This document shows, one piece after another, positions 9,155 to 16,587 of a stretch of 64,000 bases of DNA (within the stretch, counting starts at the first letter, position 1; the number at the start of each line of letters is the position of its first letter). The notes beneath the pieces were generated by a model. It was not told where the DNA came from. It worked only from the letters and a program-made list of their open reading frames with translations, and did not search any database. This DNA is from JAGVDM01 sp964642315. GTDB taxonomy: Bacteria; Patescibacteriota; Gracilibacteria; Peribacterales; Peribacteraceae. Location of the stretch: assembly GCA_964642315.1 (NCBI GenBank), contig CAZXOG010000002.1, forward strand, positions 124,001-188,000. The letters run 5' to 3'. The position numbers were made by a program, and so were the translations under genes.

Positions 9155-9853
9155 TCACTCCGTGCGCAAAAATCCGCGTGTGGTTCCGCCTTCTTCGTAT
9201 CCATTCTGCAGAGCTTGTGCCATGAGATCCAGCATCATCTGTTCGGCCTGCTGCCCGCGATCGCGGCATTCTGCCGTGCCTGAAGCCCGGCGGCCATGTT
9301 GGATTTCCACGAGCAGCAAGTGCATGGCATTCCGCGGAACGGCAAAGGGGATCGTCATGTATCCGTCGTTTTTGAAGTCATATTCCTTCCCCGCCATTTC
9401 GCGCAGGAGCTTGGGGTTGGTGACAGCGAGCGCCATCACGGTGCGCAGCCCCGACGGTTCATACGCGTGCCCGTAGTGGAAGAAACTTGTGTCAAACCCG
9501 TGCCCGTTTCCGCCGAGGCCTTTCCCGAAAATTTCCACCCCCGAAGTCCAAAAGCTCTCGTCGGCACAGCCGCCAAGCTCCGGTGCTCCCATATCGATGC
9601 CGAGTCGCAGCACGCTCGGGATGTACTCAGCCCGCTTGATGCCGTGGAACATGTGTCCTTCTGCGTTTGACCGGGCGATGATTTCCCGCACGTCTTCCGC
9701 GCGGCTCTTGTCGCCAATGACGGATGCAATGGCTGTGCAGTATTCGTCCGAGAGCAGCGCTCGCATGCGGTCGAGTGCCATGGTTCTCCCCGGGAGTTCC
9801 AGGGTATTCCTTGGAGTGGTGAGGATTTTTTCCGGACATTCCAATTGTCCCAT
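9155..9853 (-). CDS. Unknown protein, paralogue B of a tandem pair
   Basis: 232 residues, soluble. Conserved with paralogue A: GHMFHGIKR..YIPSVLRLGIDMG, SFWTSGVEIFGKG, FFHYGHAYEP, AVTNPKLLREMAG, VPRNAMHLLLVEI, then a C-terminal helix with a QAEQMMLDLMAQAL heptad pattern. The ATG at 9853 is exactly six bases after TAGCAT, the same hexamer and spacing as in its neighbour, so each copy has its own promoter. Function unknown. The same-strand, same-promoter arrangement suggests an old tandem duplication. Confidence 0.75.
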   Translation of the reverse strand: MGQLECPEKILTTPRNTLELPGRTMALDRMRALLSDEYCTAIASVIGDKSRAEDVREIIARSNAEGHMFHGIKRAEYIPSVLRLGIDMGAPELGGCADESFWTSGVEIFGKGLGGNGHGFDTSFFHYGHAYEPSGLRTVMALAVTNPKLLREMAGKEYDFKNDGYMTIPFAVPRNAMHLLLVEIQHGRRASGTAECRDRGQQAEQMMLDLMAQALQNGYEEGGTTRGFLRTE

Positions 9854-9950
9854 GGATCTATGCTACCTCTGTATTTGCCAAAATCAATAGATTGTTGTTC
9901 AGTGCTTTATTGTGGCATGGCAGTGTTTTGGCTGACACGCTGATGCTGAT

Positions 9951-10039
9951 TTGGAGCGGGATACCCCACGTTGCTTCGTTCCTCTGGGTAACCCGTCCAA
10001 GCCAGAAAACACTTCGTCCTTCGGGCTCGTGTTTTTGGC
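9951..10039. repeat. R3 cassette with duplicated tRNA-Gly 3' end
   Basis: The 14 bases TTGGAGCGGGATAC occur at 9951-9964 and again at 10040-10053, where they are the 3' end (CCA included) of the tRNA-Gly gene on the minus strand. The 75 bases between contain a hairpin (GCCAGAAAACAC / GTGTTTTTGGC). The layout imitates integration into a tRNA 3' end with regeneration of the gene. Confidence 0.75.
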
Positions 10040-10040
10040 T

Positions 10041-10114
10041 TGGAGCGGGATACGGGAATCGAACCCGCGTCTCAAGCTTGGGAAGCTCGCATACTACCAC
10101 TGTACTAATCCCGC
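10041..10114 (-). tRNA. tRNA-Gly (anticodon CCC)
   Basis: Acceptor GCGGGAT pairs with ATCCCGC; anticodon stem CGAGC/GCTTG with loop TTCCCAA gives CCC. T arm is GCGGGTTCGATTCCCGT, and CCA is encoded. Its 3' end is duplicated 89 bases downstream. Confidence 0.93.
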
Positions 10115-10116
10115 AC

Positions 10117-10216
10117 ACTTCGCGAGAGGACACCTATGGTTTCCTCTCGCGGACTCACCTTCCCTGTGTGGTATCGCTCCAGTCCGGCAAAGCCGGACTT
10201 CGCGATGTTTTTCTTG
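10117..10216 (+). repeat. R1 interspersed element, copy a
   Basis: Hairpin 1 is GCGAGAGGA..CACCTATGGT..TCCTCTCGC. The linker GGACTCACCTTCCCT follows, then the conserved box GGTATCGCTCCAG. Hairpin 2 is TCCGGCAAAGCCGGA followed by CTTCGCGATGTTTTT. It faces copy f across a 45-base spacer, between two tRNA-Gly genes. Confidence 0.85.
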
Positions 10217-10261
10217 TGATGCTTGAGTCCGCAAGGCCTCTCGGTCTATCCATTGAATGAG

Positions 10262-10352
10262 CAGTGCCGAAGGCAAGCTTTGCTTGCCTGGAGGCACACC
10301 TTAGTAGGGAAAGGGTGCCCGTGAGGGGAAACCGTAGGTTTCCCTTCACGCA
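10262..10352 (-). repeat. R1 interspersed element, copy f
   Basis: Minus-strand copy. Hairpin 1 is CGTGAAGGGAAACC/GGTTTCCCCTCACG. The linker GGCACCCTTTCCCT, the box GGTGTGCCTCCAG and hairpin 2 (GGCAAGCAAAGCTTGCC) plus TTCGGC follow. It begins a few bases beyond the CCA end of tRNA-Gly(GCC). Confidence 0.85.
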
Positions 10353-10356
10353 GTTT

Positions 10357-10433
10357 TGGAGCGGATGACGGGGGTCGAACCCGCGACCTTCGCCTTGGCA
10401 AGGCGACGCTCTAGCCAACTGAGCTACATCCGC
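10357..10433 (-). tRNA. tRNA-Gly (anticodon GCC)
   Basis: Acceptor GCGGATG pairs with CATCCGC; anticodon stem TCGCC/GGCGA with loop TTGCCAA gives GCC. T arm is GCGGGTTCGACCCCCGT, and CCA is encoded. It shares the GCTCCA 3' end with the tRNA-Gly(CCC) gene. Confidence 0.95.
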
Positions 10434-10603
10434 AAGGTGGGAGCTTTCTCTCCATTTCAAAGAGCAGCGCCCACGCAGTCTACTGATCCTCCAGAACCTC
10501 TGCAAAGTGGTTATGGCGATTTTCCTGTTCCTCTGCGCGGGGCGGGGAGTATCGCGCAATCTGCCCCCTCGTTTTTCGGCTTCAAATATGGTACAATACT
10601 TCG

Positions 10604-10993
10604 ATGCGTTGGCGCGTGACTTCACTCGGCTTCCTTGGGGGTATTGCTGCCTTCCTGCAGGCGACCGTCGTGTCCGCGGGGAACGAGCTGATCCAGCGGG
10701 ACCAAATCGAACTCCTGGAACCGATTTCCGGCGGGAATTCGATCCCGATCGGTCCGGGTGTGGATACGTGGATTAACTACTTCAACTCTGCGTTCTCGTG
10801 GCTCTACGACATCGCCGTGGGAATCTGCATTCTGTGGCTGCTCTACGGCGGAATCCAGATCATGATTTCGAGCGATCAGGCGGATAAGCGCGCAGCAGGG
10901 AAGAGCAAGATGACCGGTGCGATCATCGGCATCGTCGTGCTCTCCTTTGCGGGCACGATCCTGCGCATGCTCAATAACCTCTTCTTCGTGTAA
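10604..10993 (+). CDS. TrbC/VirB2-like (pilin-type) two-TM membrane protein 1
   Basis: 129 residues: a signal-like N-terminus (LGFLGGIAAFLQATVVSA), a short polar stretch, then two hydrophobic segments split by the charged loop SSDQADKRAAGKSKM. The layout is typical of TrbC/VirB2 pilin-like proteins of type IV secretion. It is the first of three such genes in a row, all with a glycine-rich TM1 (LLYGGIQIM) and a polar loop followed by TM2. TACAAT (10592-10597) places transcription start exactly on the ATG, so the message is probably leaderless. Family assignment rests on layout, not on a catalytic motif. Confidence 0.75.
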   Translation: MRWRVTSLGFLGGIAAFLQATVVSAGNELIQRDQIELLEPISGGNSIPIGPGVDTWINYFNSAFSWLYDIAVGICILWLLYGGIQIMISSDQADKRAAGKSKMTGAIIGIVVLSFAGTILRMLNNLFFV

Positions 10994-10996
10994 CCG

Positions 10997-11578
10997 ATGT
11001 TCGCAGTGGTTTCTGCCTTCGGCTTGCTCCTCCGATTTGGGTATGAGACTGCGTACGCCTCGGGCCTTTCCACGGCGTGCAGCCTCGTGGGTGGTTGCAA
11101 TGCCACGAACAGCGCGCCGACGATCCTCGCGCAGATCGGCTCGCTCCTCGTTTCCGTCGTTGCCGCGGGGGCGGTGGTCTTCGTGGTGTGGGGCGGCGCC
11201 CAGATGCTCATCAGTCTCGGCGATGAATCGCAGATCGCGCACGGCCGCCAGTCCATCATCAACGCGCTCATCGGCCTCGGGCTTGCCCTGGCATCCCAGT
11301 CAATCGTCGCGTTCATGGTCGGCCGCGCCAATACTGCTGCGGGCGGGGGGAACCCTCTCCTCGCGATTGCGGCTGTTGCCGTGAATGCCATGCTTGCGCT
11401 TCTCAACGTGACATTCGTCATCATTGCGCTTGCTGCCGGGTTCCGGCTGGTGATCGGGCAGGGGAAATCGGAGGAGACGGACAAGGCGCGGACGATGCTT
11501 ATGTACGCGGTGGCCGGCGCCATCATCATCAACGTCGCGCGGCCGCTTGTCGAAGCCGTTCTCAATCTCAACCTATGA
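10997..11578 (+). CDS. TrbC/VirB2-like membrane protein 2 (duplicated module)
   Basis: 193 residues. After a signal-like start (FAVVSAFGLLLRFG) and a short cysteine-bearing segment (ACSLVGGC), there are two pairs of hydrophobic helices. Each pair has a polar hinge (SLGDESQIAHGRQ and GQGKSEETDKARTML), so the protein looks like two VirB2-type modules in tandem. It starts three bases after the stop of gene 1 and overlaps the start of gene 3 by ATGA, so the three are one operon and probably form one membrane complex. The VirB4-like ATPase at 17986-20337 is a plausible partner. Confidence 0.7.
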   Translation: MFAVVSAFGLLLRFGYETAYASGLSTACSLVGGCNATNSAPTILAQIGSLLVSVVAAGAVVFVVWGGAQMLISLGDESQIAHGRQSIINALIGLGLALASQSIVAFMVGRANTAAGGGNPLLAIAAVAVNAMLALLNVTFVIIALAAGFRLVIGQGKSEETDKARTMLMYAVAGAIIINVARPLVEAVLNLNL

Positions 11579-11931
11579 TGCAGCTCCTCTCCGCAATCGT
11601 CGGATTCTTCCTGCCCACCATTCCCACGGCGTTCGCGCAGTTTTCCTACGTGCAGTACTGCCAGACGCTCCACCCGGGCTGCGGGGCGGGTTCCGCGTTC
11701 ATCATCCAGCTTGCGGCGCGTGTGATCGATATCGTCTCCGAGGTGATGGGCGTCGCTTCCGTCGTGTTCTTCCTCTGGGGTGCTTTCAAAATGGTCACCT
11801 CCGGCGGCAATGACGAAGGGAGGACCGAGGGCAAGAACATCATGATCGCGTCGCTCGTCGGTGTGGCGCTCGCCGTGCTCGGCGAGGGCATCGTGATGTT
11901 CGCGGCGAACTTTGCGGCGAGCTGGCAGTAA
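11575..11931 (+). CDS. TrbC/VirB2-like membrane protein 3
   Basis: 118 residues: signal peptide (LLSAIVGFFLPTIPTAFA), a cysteine pair (YCQTLHPGCG), TM1 (VMGVASVVFFLWGAFKMV), polar loop SGGNDEGRTEGKN, TM2. The loop-and-helix pattern matches the two upstream genes, and the start overlaps the previous stop (ATGA). Proteins of this size and layout are pilins or core subunits in type IV secretion and conjugation systems. Here the purpose (secretion, DNA uptake or contact with a host) cannot be read from sequence. Confidence 0.75.
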   Translation: MMQLLSAIVGFFLPTIPTAFAQFSYVQYCQTLHPGCGAGSAFIIQLAARVIDIVSEVMGVASVVFFLWGAFKMVTSGGNDEGRTEGKNIMIASLVGVALAVLGEGIVMFAANFAASWQ

Positions 11932-12029
11932 ACCTACCGTGGTGCCTGGCATGCAGTTTTTTCGTGGCGGTTCCTTTAAGAGAACCATTGCTGGAAGCCG
12001 ATTCTCCGCTAGGCTGGTAGGTGTTTCCC

Positions 12030-12096
12030 ATGGCGAAGCGTCAATACATCACGACAGCCATCGACTATGCGAATGCGGCTCCGCACATGGGGCATG
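12030..12096 (+). pseudogene. Orphan duplicate of the metG 5' end
   Basis: Begins ATGGCGAAGCGTCAATACAT. Bases 12038-12096 match 12226-12284, the start of intact metG, at 58 of 59 positions. The frame then runs into an R1 element and stops at 12222-12224 (TAATG, where the ATG starts metG). It is most simply read as the original metG start, disconnected from the gene by the inserted element. Confidence 0.8.
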
Positions 12097-12100
12097 CGAA

Positions 12101-12223
12101 TTTCATGAGAGACAAACCTTCGGTTTTTCTCTCATGGACTCTCTTTTCCCTTAGCGGTGTCGCTCCAGCGCCGGGTCCCGTCGGAGCCACCCAGTGCCTC
12201 GCGACCGTTTCTTTTGCTCGGTA
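12101..12223 (+). repeat. R1 interspersed element, copy b (inside duplicated metG start)
   Basis: Hairpin 1 is CATGAGAGACAAACC/GGTTTTTCTCTCATG. The linker GGACTCTCTTTTCCCT and the box GGTGTCGCTCCAG follow. A GC-rich segment then ends GCGACCGTTTCTTTTGC. It lies between two copies of a 59-base metG sequence. Confidence 0.85.
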
Positions 12224-13738
12224 ATGCGTCAATACATCACGACAGCCATCGACTATTCGAATGCGGCTCCGCACATGGGGCATGTGATGGAGAAGATTCT
12301 CGCGGATACCGTGGCGCGGTGGTTCCGCTTACGCGGAGATGACGTGCTGTTTCAGATCGGCATGGATGAACATGGCACAAAAATTCAGGAGACAGCGAAG
12401 AAGCAGAACGTCACGCCGCATGCGCTCGTCGAGAAAGTCGTTCCGCTGTACCAGGATCTGTACAGGAGGCTTGCGATTTCCAGTGACCGATTCATCCGCA
12501 CGACCGACAAGGTTGTTCACTGGCCGACGGTCATTGCGCTCTGGAAGAAGCTCCGGGAATCCGGAGCTTTGGAGAAGCGCGCCTACACGGGGCTCTACTG
12601 CCAGGGGTGTGAGCGTTTCATGACGAAGCGCGATCTTGCCGATGGGAAGTGCCCTATTCACAACACTGTTCCCAAGGAGGTTACGGAAGAGAACTGGTTT
12701 CTGCTGCTTGAGCGGGAGGGGACGTGGCTGAAAAATCTCCTTACGAAGAAAACGGGGTACCGCATCGTTCCTTCCTCGCGGGCCCAGGAGACTCTCTCAC
12801 TCATTGAGCAGGGGCTGGAAGACGTGTCGTTCTCCCGGCCGGTTTCCAGTCTTTCCTGGGGTATTCCGGTTCCCGATGACCCGGGCCAAGTGATGTACGT
12901 GTGGTGCGATGCGCTCACGAACTACATCTCGGGATTGGGGTTCTTCACCGATCACGAGGAGGCGCAGTGGTGGGACGATGCCGAGGTGACGCATGTCATC
13001 GGGAAGGACATCGCGCGTTTCCACGCGCTCATCTGGCCGGCAATGCTCAAGGCAGCTGGTACACGCACGCCTGATCGTCTGCTCATTCATGGTTTCCTGA
13101 CGAACGAAGGGCAGAAGATGAGCAAGACGATTGGCAATGTGGTGGAGCCGGAGGAAGTTCTGAAGAAATTCTCCGGTCATCCGGACCCGCTCCGGTTCTA
13201 CCTGAGCCACGAGATCCCGGTGGGCAATGACGGAGATTTCTCCTGGAAGCGGATCGAGGAGCTCTACGATGCAGTGCTCCGGAACAAAATCGGGAATCTC
13301 TTGAACCGCGTGTTGGTTTTGCTAAAAAAAGAAGGGGGAACGCTCTCTTCCTGCGGGAAGGATTCGCTCGGATCTGCCTGGAAAACGTACAGCGAGGCGA
13401 TGAATGATTTTCGGCTCTCCGATGCCATTCAGGAGGCGTTGAAGATCGCGGTTGGCGCGAACGAGCACATTGATGCGTGCAAGGTTTGGGCGCTTCCTGC
13501 CCGTGAGAAGTGCGCGGAGCTTGCGAATCTTGCGGAACGGCTCCGCCACATTGCTCTCATGCTCCTCCCGTTCATTCCCGAGACGGCGCAGGAGATGAGC
13601 AGACAGCTCAACGTGCCGTACGCGGATCGCATGCTGGATCGCGATTTTGCCATCACTGCAGATCTGCAGAAGTGGGGGAGTCAGAAACAGTGGCAGACCA
13701 TCGGCGAACCGGCCATCCTTTTCCCCAAGATCGAGTAA
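12224..13738 (+). CDS. metG: Methionyl-tRNA synthetase
   Basis: Class I aminoacyl-tRNA synthetase, 504 residues. The N-terminus YITTAIDYSNAAPHMGHVMEK contains the HIGH-type motif (HMGH). A metal-binding knuckle follows (YCQGCERFM..CPIHN). The KMSKS loop is MSKTIGN, and the C-terminal helical anticodon-binding domain follows; there is no C-terminal tRNA-binding EMAP domain. The start is the ATG that overlaps the stop of the orphan 5' duplicate. Because the presumed original promoter lies before the R1 insertion, expression now may depend on readthrough through two hairpins or on a sequence inside the element. Confidence 0.95.
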   Translation: MRQYITTAIDYSNAAPHMGHVMEKILADTVARWFRLRGDDVLFQIGMDEHGTKIQETAKKQNVTPHALVEKVVPLYQDLYRRLAISSDRFIRTTDKVVHWPTVIALWKKLRESGALEKRAYTGLYCQGCERFMTKRDLADGKCPIHNTVPKEVTEENWFLLLEREGTWLKNLLTKKTGYRIVPSSRAQETLSLIEQGLEDVSFSRPVSSLSWGIPVPDDPGQVMYVWCDALTNYISGLGFFTDHEEAQWWDDAEVTHVIGKDIARFHALIWPAMLKAAGTRTPDRLLIHGFLTNEGQKMSKTIGNVVEPEEVLKKFSGHPDPLRFYLSHEIPVGNDGDFSWKRIEELYDAVLRNKIGNLLNRVLVLLKKEGGTLSSCGKDSLGSAWKTYSEAMNDFRLSDAIQEALKIAVGANEHIDACKVWALPAREKCAELANLAERLRHIALMLLPFIPETAQEMSRQLNVPYADRMLDRDFAITADLQKWGSQKQWQTIGEPAILFPKIE

Positions 13739-13884
13739 AACGGCCAATTGATTGCGTCGCAGTGCCTGTGGCCGTAGGCTAGGACTGCTCTCCGATACAG
13801 CCATACCAGCAGTGGAAGCTGCGAGGATTCCAGGCGAAGGGAGCGTTGATTACTTTTCTCCCCCTTTCTCGTATGTTCGATCCG

Positions 13885-14184
13885 ATGTCTGAGCTCACAG
13901 GCTCTCCTTCTTCGGGTGCCGGTGATGATGCCGGCATGCCCACGCGCGGTGGCCGTGGCGGCAACGGCGGCGGCGAGCGCCGGTTTGCCGATGAAATCCA
14001 TTCCATCACCATCCATGGCCGGCAGCGCACCTTCTACATCGATCTGAAGCAGAGCGGCAACGGCAAGTTCTTCAAGGTGTCCGAGAAATCCCGCGGCGGC
14101 CAGAAGACGACCATCATGTTCGATGCCGAAGATCTGGAGAAGTTCATCCAGGCGTTCCAGGAAATGCAGAGCCATCTTTCGTGA
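13885..14184 (+). CDS. PUR-alpha-like single-stranded nucleic-acid-binding protein
   Basis: About 99 residues. A glycine/arginine-rich N-terminus (TRGGRGGNGGGERRF) is followed by one PUR-like repeat (ITIHGRQRTFYIDLKQSGNG KFFKVSEK, then a C-terminal amphipathic helix). Bacterial PUR proteins bind single-stranded DNA or RNA. I chose the ATG at 13885 because TATGTT (13872-13877) predicts transcription start one base before it. The upstream in-frame ATG at 13873 lies inside that hexamer. The stop codon is embedded in the 5' edge of R1 copy c. Confidence 0.75.
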   Translation: MSELTGSPSSGAGDDAGMPTRGGRGGNGGGERRFADEIHSITIHGRQRTFYIDLKQSGNGKFFKVSEKSRGGQKTTIMFDAEDLEKFIQAFQEMQSHLS

Positions 14185-14280
14185 AGGACAAACCTACGTT
14201 TTTCTCTCACGGACTTTCTTTTCCTCTTCAGCGGTGCGGCTCCAGCGCGGGATCCACAAGACCTGCGCTTCGCCGTGTGC
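14177..14280 (+). repeat. R1 interspersed element, copy c
   Basis: Hairpin 1 is CGTGAAGGACAAACCTACG..TTTCTCTCACG. The linker GGACTTTCTTTTCC, the box GGTGCGGCTCCAG and a GC-rich second arm (GCGCGGGATCC..CCTGCGCTTCG) follow. It contains the stop codon of the PUR-like gene and abuts the stop of the convergent SLH gene. Confidence 0.8.
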
Positions 14281-14281
14281 C

Positions 14282-15562
14282 TTATTCTTCAACGTTGCCG
14301 TTCCCGGTGCCGCCGGCACCGGAGATGCCAAGTCCTTCCGTTGGCAGCACGTACCCGTTCACATGCGGATTGATGAGCATGAGGAGGTACACGAGTTTTG
14401 CGGCTTCCGCACGGGTGATGGATTGCTCGGGCCGAAACGTGCCGTCCGAGTAGCCGCTGAGCAGCTGGTACCCGACTGCCTGTGCCACGACCGGCGAGAA
14501 CCAGACATCGTTGGGAACGTCAGTGAATGCGCCGCTGCCAGATGTTTCCTCCAGCTCGGGCAGCGCGACTGCAGCGAGGAGGATCTTCAGGGCTTCCGCG
14601 CGGTTCACCGGCGCGTCCGGCCGAAACGTGCTATCCGGGTAGCCCTGCACGATGCCACGATCCGCCGCGCTGTAGATCACCTGCCTCCGCAGGGCGCGGT
14701 CGGCCGCTTCCCGCGGGCGGGTGCGGTTCGGCACGTCGGTGAAGGCGTGCTCGGTCTCTGGTGTTTCCCCGATCTGCATGCAGCTGGTGAGGGTTGCAAG
14801 CTTGAGCAGTTCGAAGCGGGAGATCGGCTGATCAGGGGCGAAAATGCGCGTGCCGTCTGGCAGCGCGTATCCTTCCGCCACCCGCATTCCCTGCGGCTGG
14901 ATCTTCACCCGCTGCAGGCGGGCGATGAATTCCTTCGCCCAGTGCTCGGCCGTATCGGCGAACGGCTCCTTCGGCGAGCCGAAATCCAGGCACGGGTTCT
15001 CGAGCGGTTCACTGCCGAGTGACACCTCTTCTCCGTCCGGGATGCCGTCGCGATCGGTATCGGGGTTCCCAGGATCCGTGCCATAGACAAATTCGTCGAC
15101 GTTCGGGAGCCCGTCGCCGTCCGCATCTTCGGCAGCATCAGCGCGCAGGGCCGGGGAGAATCCGTAGAGCTCCTCGAACTCGTCGGGCATGCCGTCTCCA
15201 TCCTCATCGGACTGGTACTCGGCCTCGAGCGGATACTGGTCTTCTGCGTCATCGGTACCATCCTCGTCGGTATCGGCATTTGCAGGATCTGTGCCAAGCG
15301 ATGCCTCTTCCGCGTTGCGCAGCGCGTCGCCGTCGCGGTCGAACGTGCCATCGTCCTCCTTGAGGAGTGGATCACGGCCGGCGGCAATTTCCGCACCATC
15401 TGCTTCGCCGCCGCCGTCGGTATCGGCGTTCCACGGATCGGTTCCCAGCGTTTCTTCCTCGCTGTCCGCGAGCGTGTCGCCGTCGCTGTCCGTTGCTCCG
15501 ATCGCCATTGTGGGCACGGAGAACAGGGCCAGGCAGGTGATCGCCGCAACGGCGGATCGCAT
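14282..15562 (-). CDS. S-layer type protein with TSP3 calcium repeats and three SLH domains
   Basis: 426 residues: signal peptide (AVAAITCLALFSVPTMAIG), then about six thrombospondin type 3-like calcium repeats with the DxDxDG..D pattern up to about residue 185. Three SLH domains follow, with the second and third clearest (VIYSAADRGIVQGYPDSTF and VGYQLLSGYSDGTF). SLH domains anchor proteins to secondary cell-wall polymers. The dockerin/SLH gene at 2249-3901 is a second member of this kind. TACACT is seven bases before the ATG, so the message is close to leaderless. Confidence 0.9.
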   Translation of the reverse strand: MRSAVAAITCLALFSVPTMAIGATDSDGDTLADSEEETLGTDPWNADTDGGGEADGAEIAAGRDPLLKEDDGTFDRDGDALRNAEEASLGTDPANADTDEDGTDDAEDQYPLEAEYQSDEDGDGMPDEFEELYGFSPALRADAAEDADGDGLPNVDEFVYGTDPGNPDTDRDGIPDGEEVSLGSEPLENPCLDFGSPKEPFADTAEHWAKEFIARLQRVKIQPQGMRVAEGYALPDGTRIFAPDQPISRFELLKLATLTSCMQIGETPETEHAFTDVPNRTRPREAADRALRRQVIYSAADRGIVQGYPDSTFRPDAPVNRAEALKILLAAVALPELEETSGSGAFTDVPNDVWFSPVVAQAVGYQLLSGYSDGTFRPEQSITRAEAAKLVYLLMLINPHVNGYVLPTEGLGISGAGGTGNGNVEE

Positions 15563-15589
15563 GGAGTGCAGTGTACGCGAAACCGGCGG

Positions 15590-16465
15590 TTATTTCTTCC
15601 GATTCCCGCGAAGCCATTCCCCGCCGGTCACCACTGTCTTGCCTGGCGATTGGAGCTTGGTGATGAACAGCGTTGTTCCTTGGGCGCAGTGGAGAGGCAA
15701 AGCTTGCGGTGTCTGCACGAGCGATGTTTCGTGCAGTTTCACCTCGTGCCCCTCAACGGTACACGTCACACCCGGCCACGGGGTGAGCGCGCGGACGGTG
15801 CGGTCAATCTTGTCCGCGTTCATGCGTTGTGGGTCCACTTTCCCGTTCTCGCGGCTCAGCTTGCGGCAGAACGTGGCCTCCTTTTCGGACTGTGGGGTGG
15901 GGGAGAGCGGGCGGGTGAGCGTTTCCACAAGGAGCTCCGCCGCAAGATCTGCAAGGCGGTCATGGAGAGTTTGGTACGTTTCCCGTTCTGCCAGCGGAAC
16001 CTCCCGTTGCAGCAGGATATCGCCTGCATCAAGTTCTGCGCTCATTTTCTGCACGGTCACGCCGGTCATGGTATCTCCGGCGAGAATCGCGTGCTGCATT
16101 GGTGCGGCGCCGCGCCACCGCGGCAGGAGCGACGGGTGCACGTTCACCGGCGCAATTCTTGGCCATGCGAGAAGTTCTGCGTTCAGGATTTCCCCGTATG
16201 CTACTGTCACGAGAAAGTCCGGTCTTGCCGCGAGTGCTGCGGGGAGCTCCGCGTTCACGTTGTGCGGTTGGAGGATTGGCAGCGCCAATTCCTGAGCAGC
16301 AGTCTTCACCGGCGGCGGTGTGTACTCCTGCTTGCGGCCAACGGGCTTATCCGGTTGTGTCACAACGAGAACAATCTTTAGTGTGTTGCTCATCGAGACT
16401 GCGCGAAGCGACGGCACGGCGAATGCCGGCGTTCCGCAGAAGACGATGGTTTTTGGCGCGCTCAT
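15590..16465 (-). CDS. fmt: Methionyl-tRNA formyltransferase
   Basis: Formylates initiator Met-tRNA with 10-formyl-THF. The sequence has the Rossmann start IVFCGTPAFAVPSLRAV, the QPDKPVGRKQEYTPPPVK loop, and the catalytic region VNVHPSLLPRWRGAAPMQ. The DAGDILL segment and a C-terminal OB-like domain (TPWPGVTCTVEGHEVKLHET) follow. Length (291) is slightly short. It is divergent from rbfA across a 23-base inverted repeat that contains both -10 hexamers; TATACT lies eight bases before the ATG. Confidence 0.95.
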   Translation of the reverse strand: MSAPKTIVFCGTPAFAVPSLRAVSMSNTLKIVLVVTQPDKPVGRKQEYTPPPVKTAAQELALPILQPHNVNAELPAALAARPDFLVTVAYGEILNAELLAWPRIAPVNVHPSLLPRWRGAAPMQHAILAGDTMTGVTVQKMSAELDAGDILLQREVPLAERETYQTLHDRLADLAAELLVETLTRPLSPTPQSEKEATFCRKLSRENGKVDPQRMNADKIDRTVRALTPWPGVTCTVEGHEVKLHETSLVQTPQALPLHCAQGTTLFITKLQSPGKTVVTGGEWLRGNRKK

Positions 16466-16473
16466 CTCCCGGG

Positions 16474-16580
16474 AGTATACAGGGGAGAGTATGCAGAATG
16501 CAGTATTCAGGAGTCAGTAGGCAGGGATGGCAGCGTGCGTAAAGCATTCCCTGCGTACTGCATACTCCTCCCTGTATACT
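16474..16580. promoter_or_regulatory. Divergent fmt/rbfA promoter region with long inverted repeat
   Basis: AGTATACAGGGGAGAGTATGCAG (16474-16496, given as landmark ends AGTATAC..TATGCAG) is repeated inverted at 16558-16580 with two mismatches. Each arm carries a TATACT hexamer facing outward, one for fmt and one for rbfA. The duplicated arms suggest that the promoter itself was copied or that a regulator binds both ends. Confidence 0.7.
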
Positions 16581-16587
16581 GCTGCCC

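Noticed and set aside
10217..10261. Possible tRNA-Arg fragment between R1 copies a and f (minus strand GGCACTGCTCATTCAATGGATAGA)
   Set aside because: The D-loop-like GGATAGA is present, but no anticodon stem or T arm can be paired, and the bases at both edges belong to the R1 elements.
12021..12224. Reading frame from the orphan metG start through the R1 element as a separate protein gene
   Set aside because: Only the first 22 codons are metG-like and the rest is translated hairpin element. Better explained as a disconnected gene start, though translation as a leader is possible and is noted as a finding.
13739..13780. Hairpin ACGGCCA/TGGCCGT after metG as a terminator
   Set aside because: The stem is short, the loop long, and there is no T run, so I do not call it.
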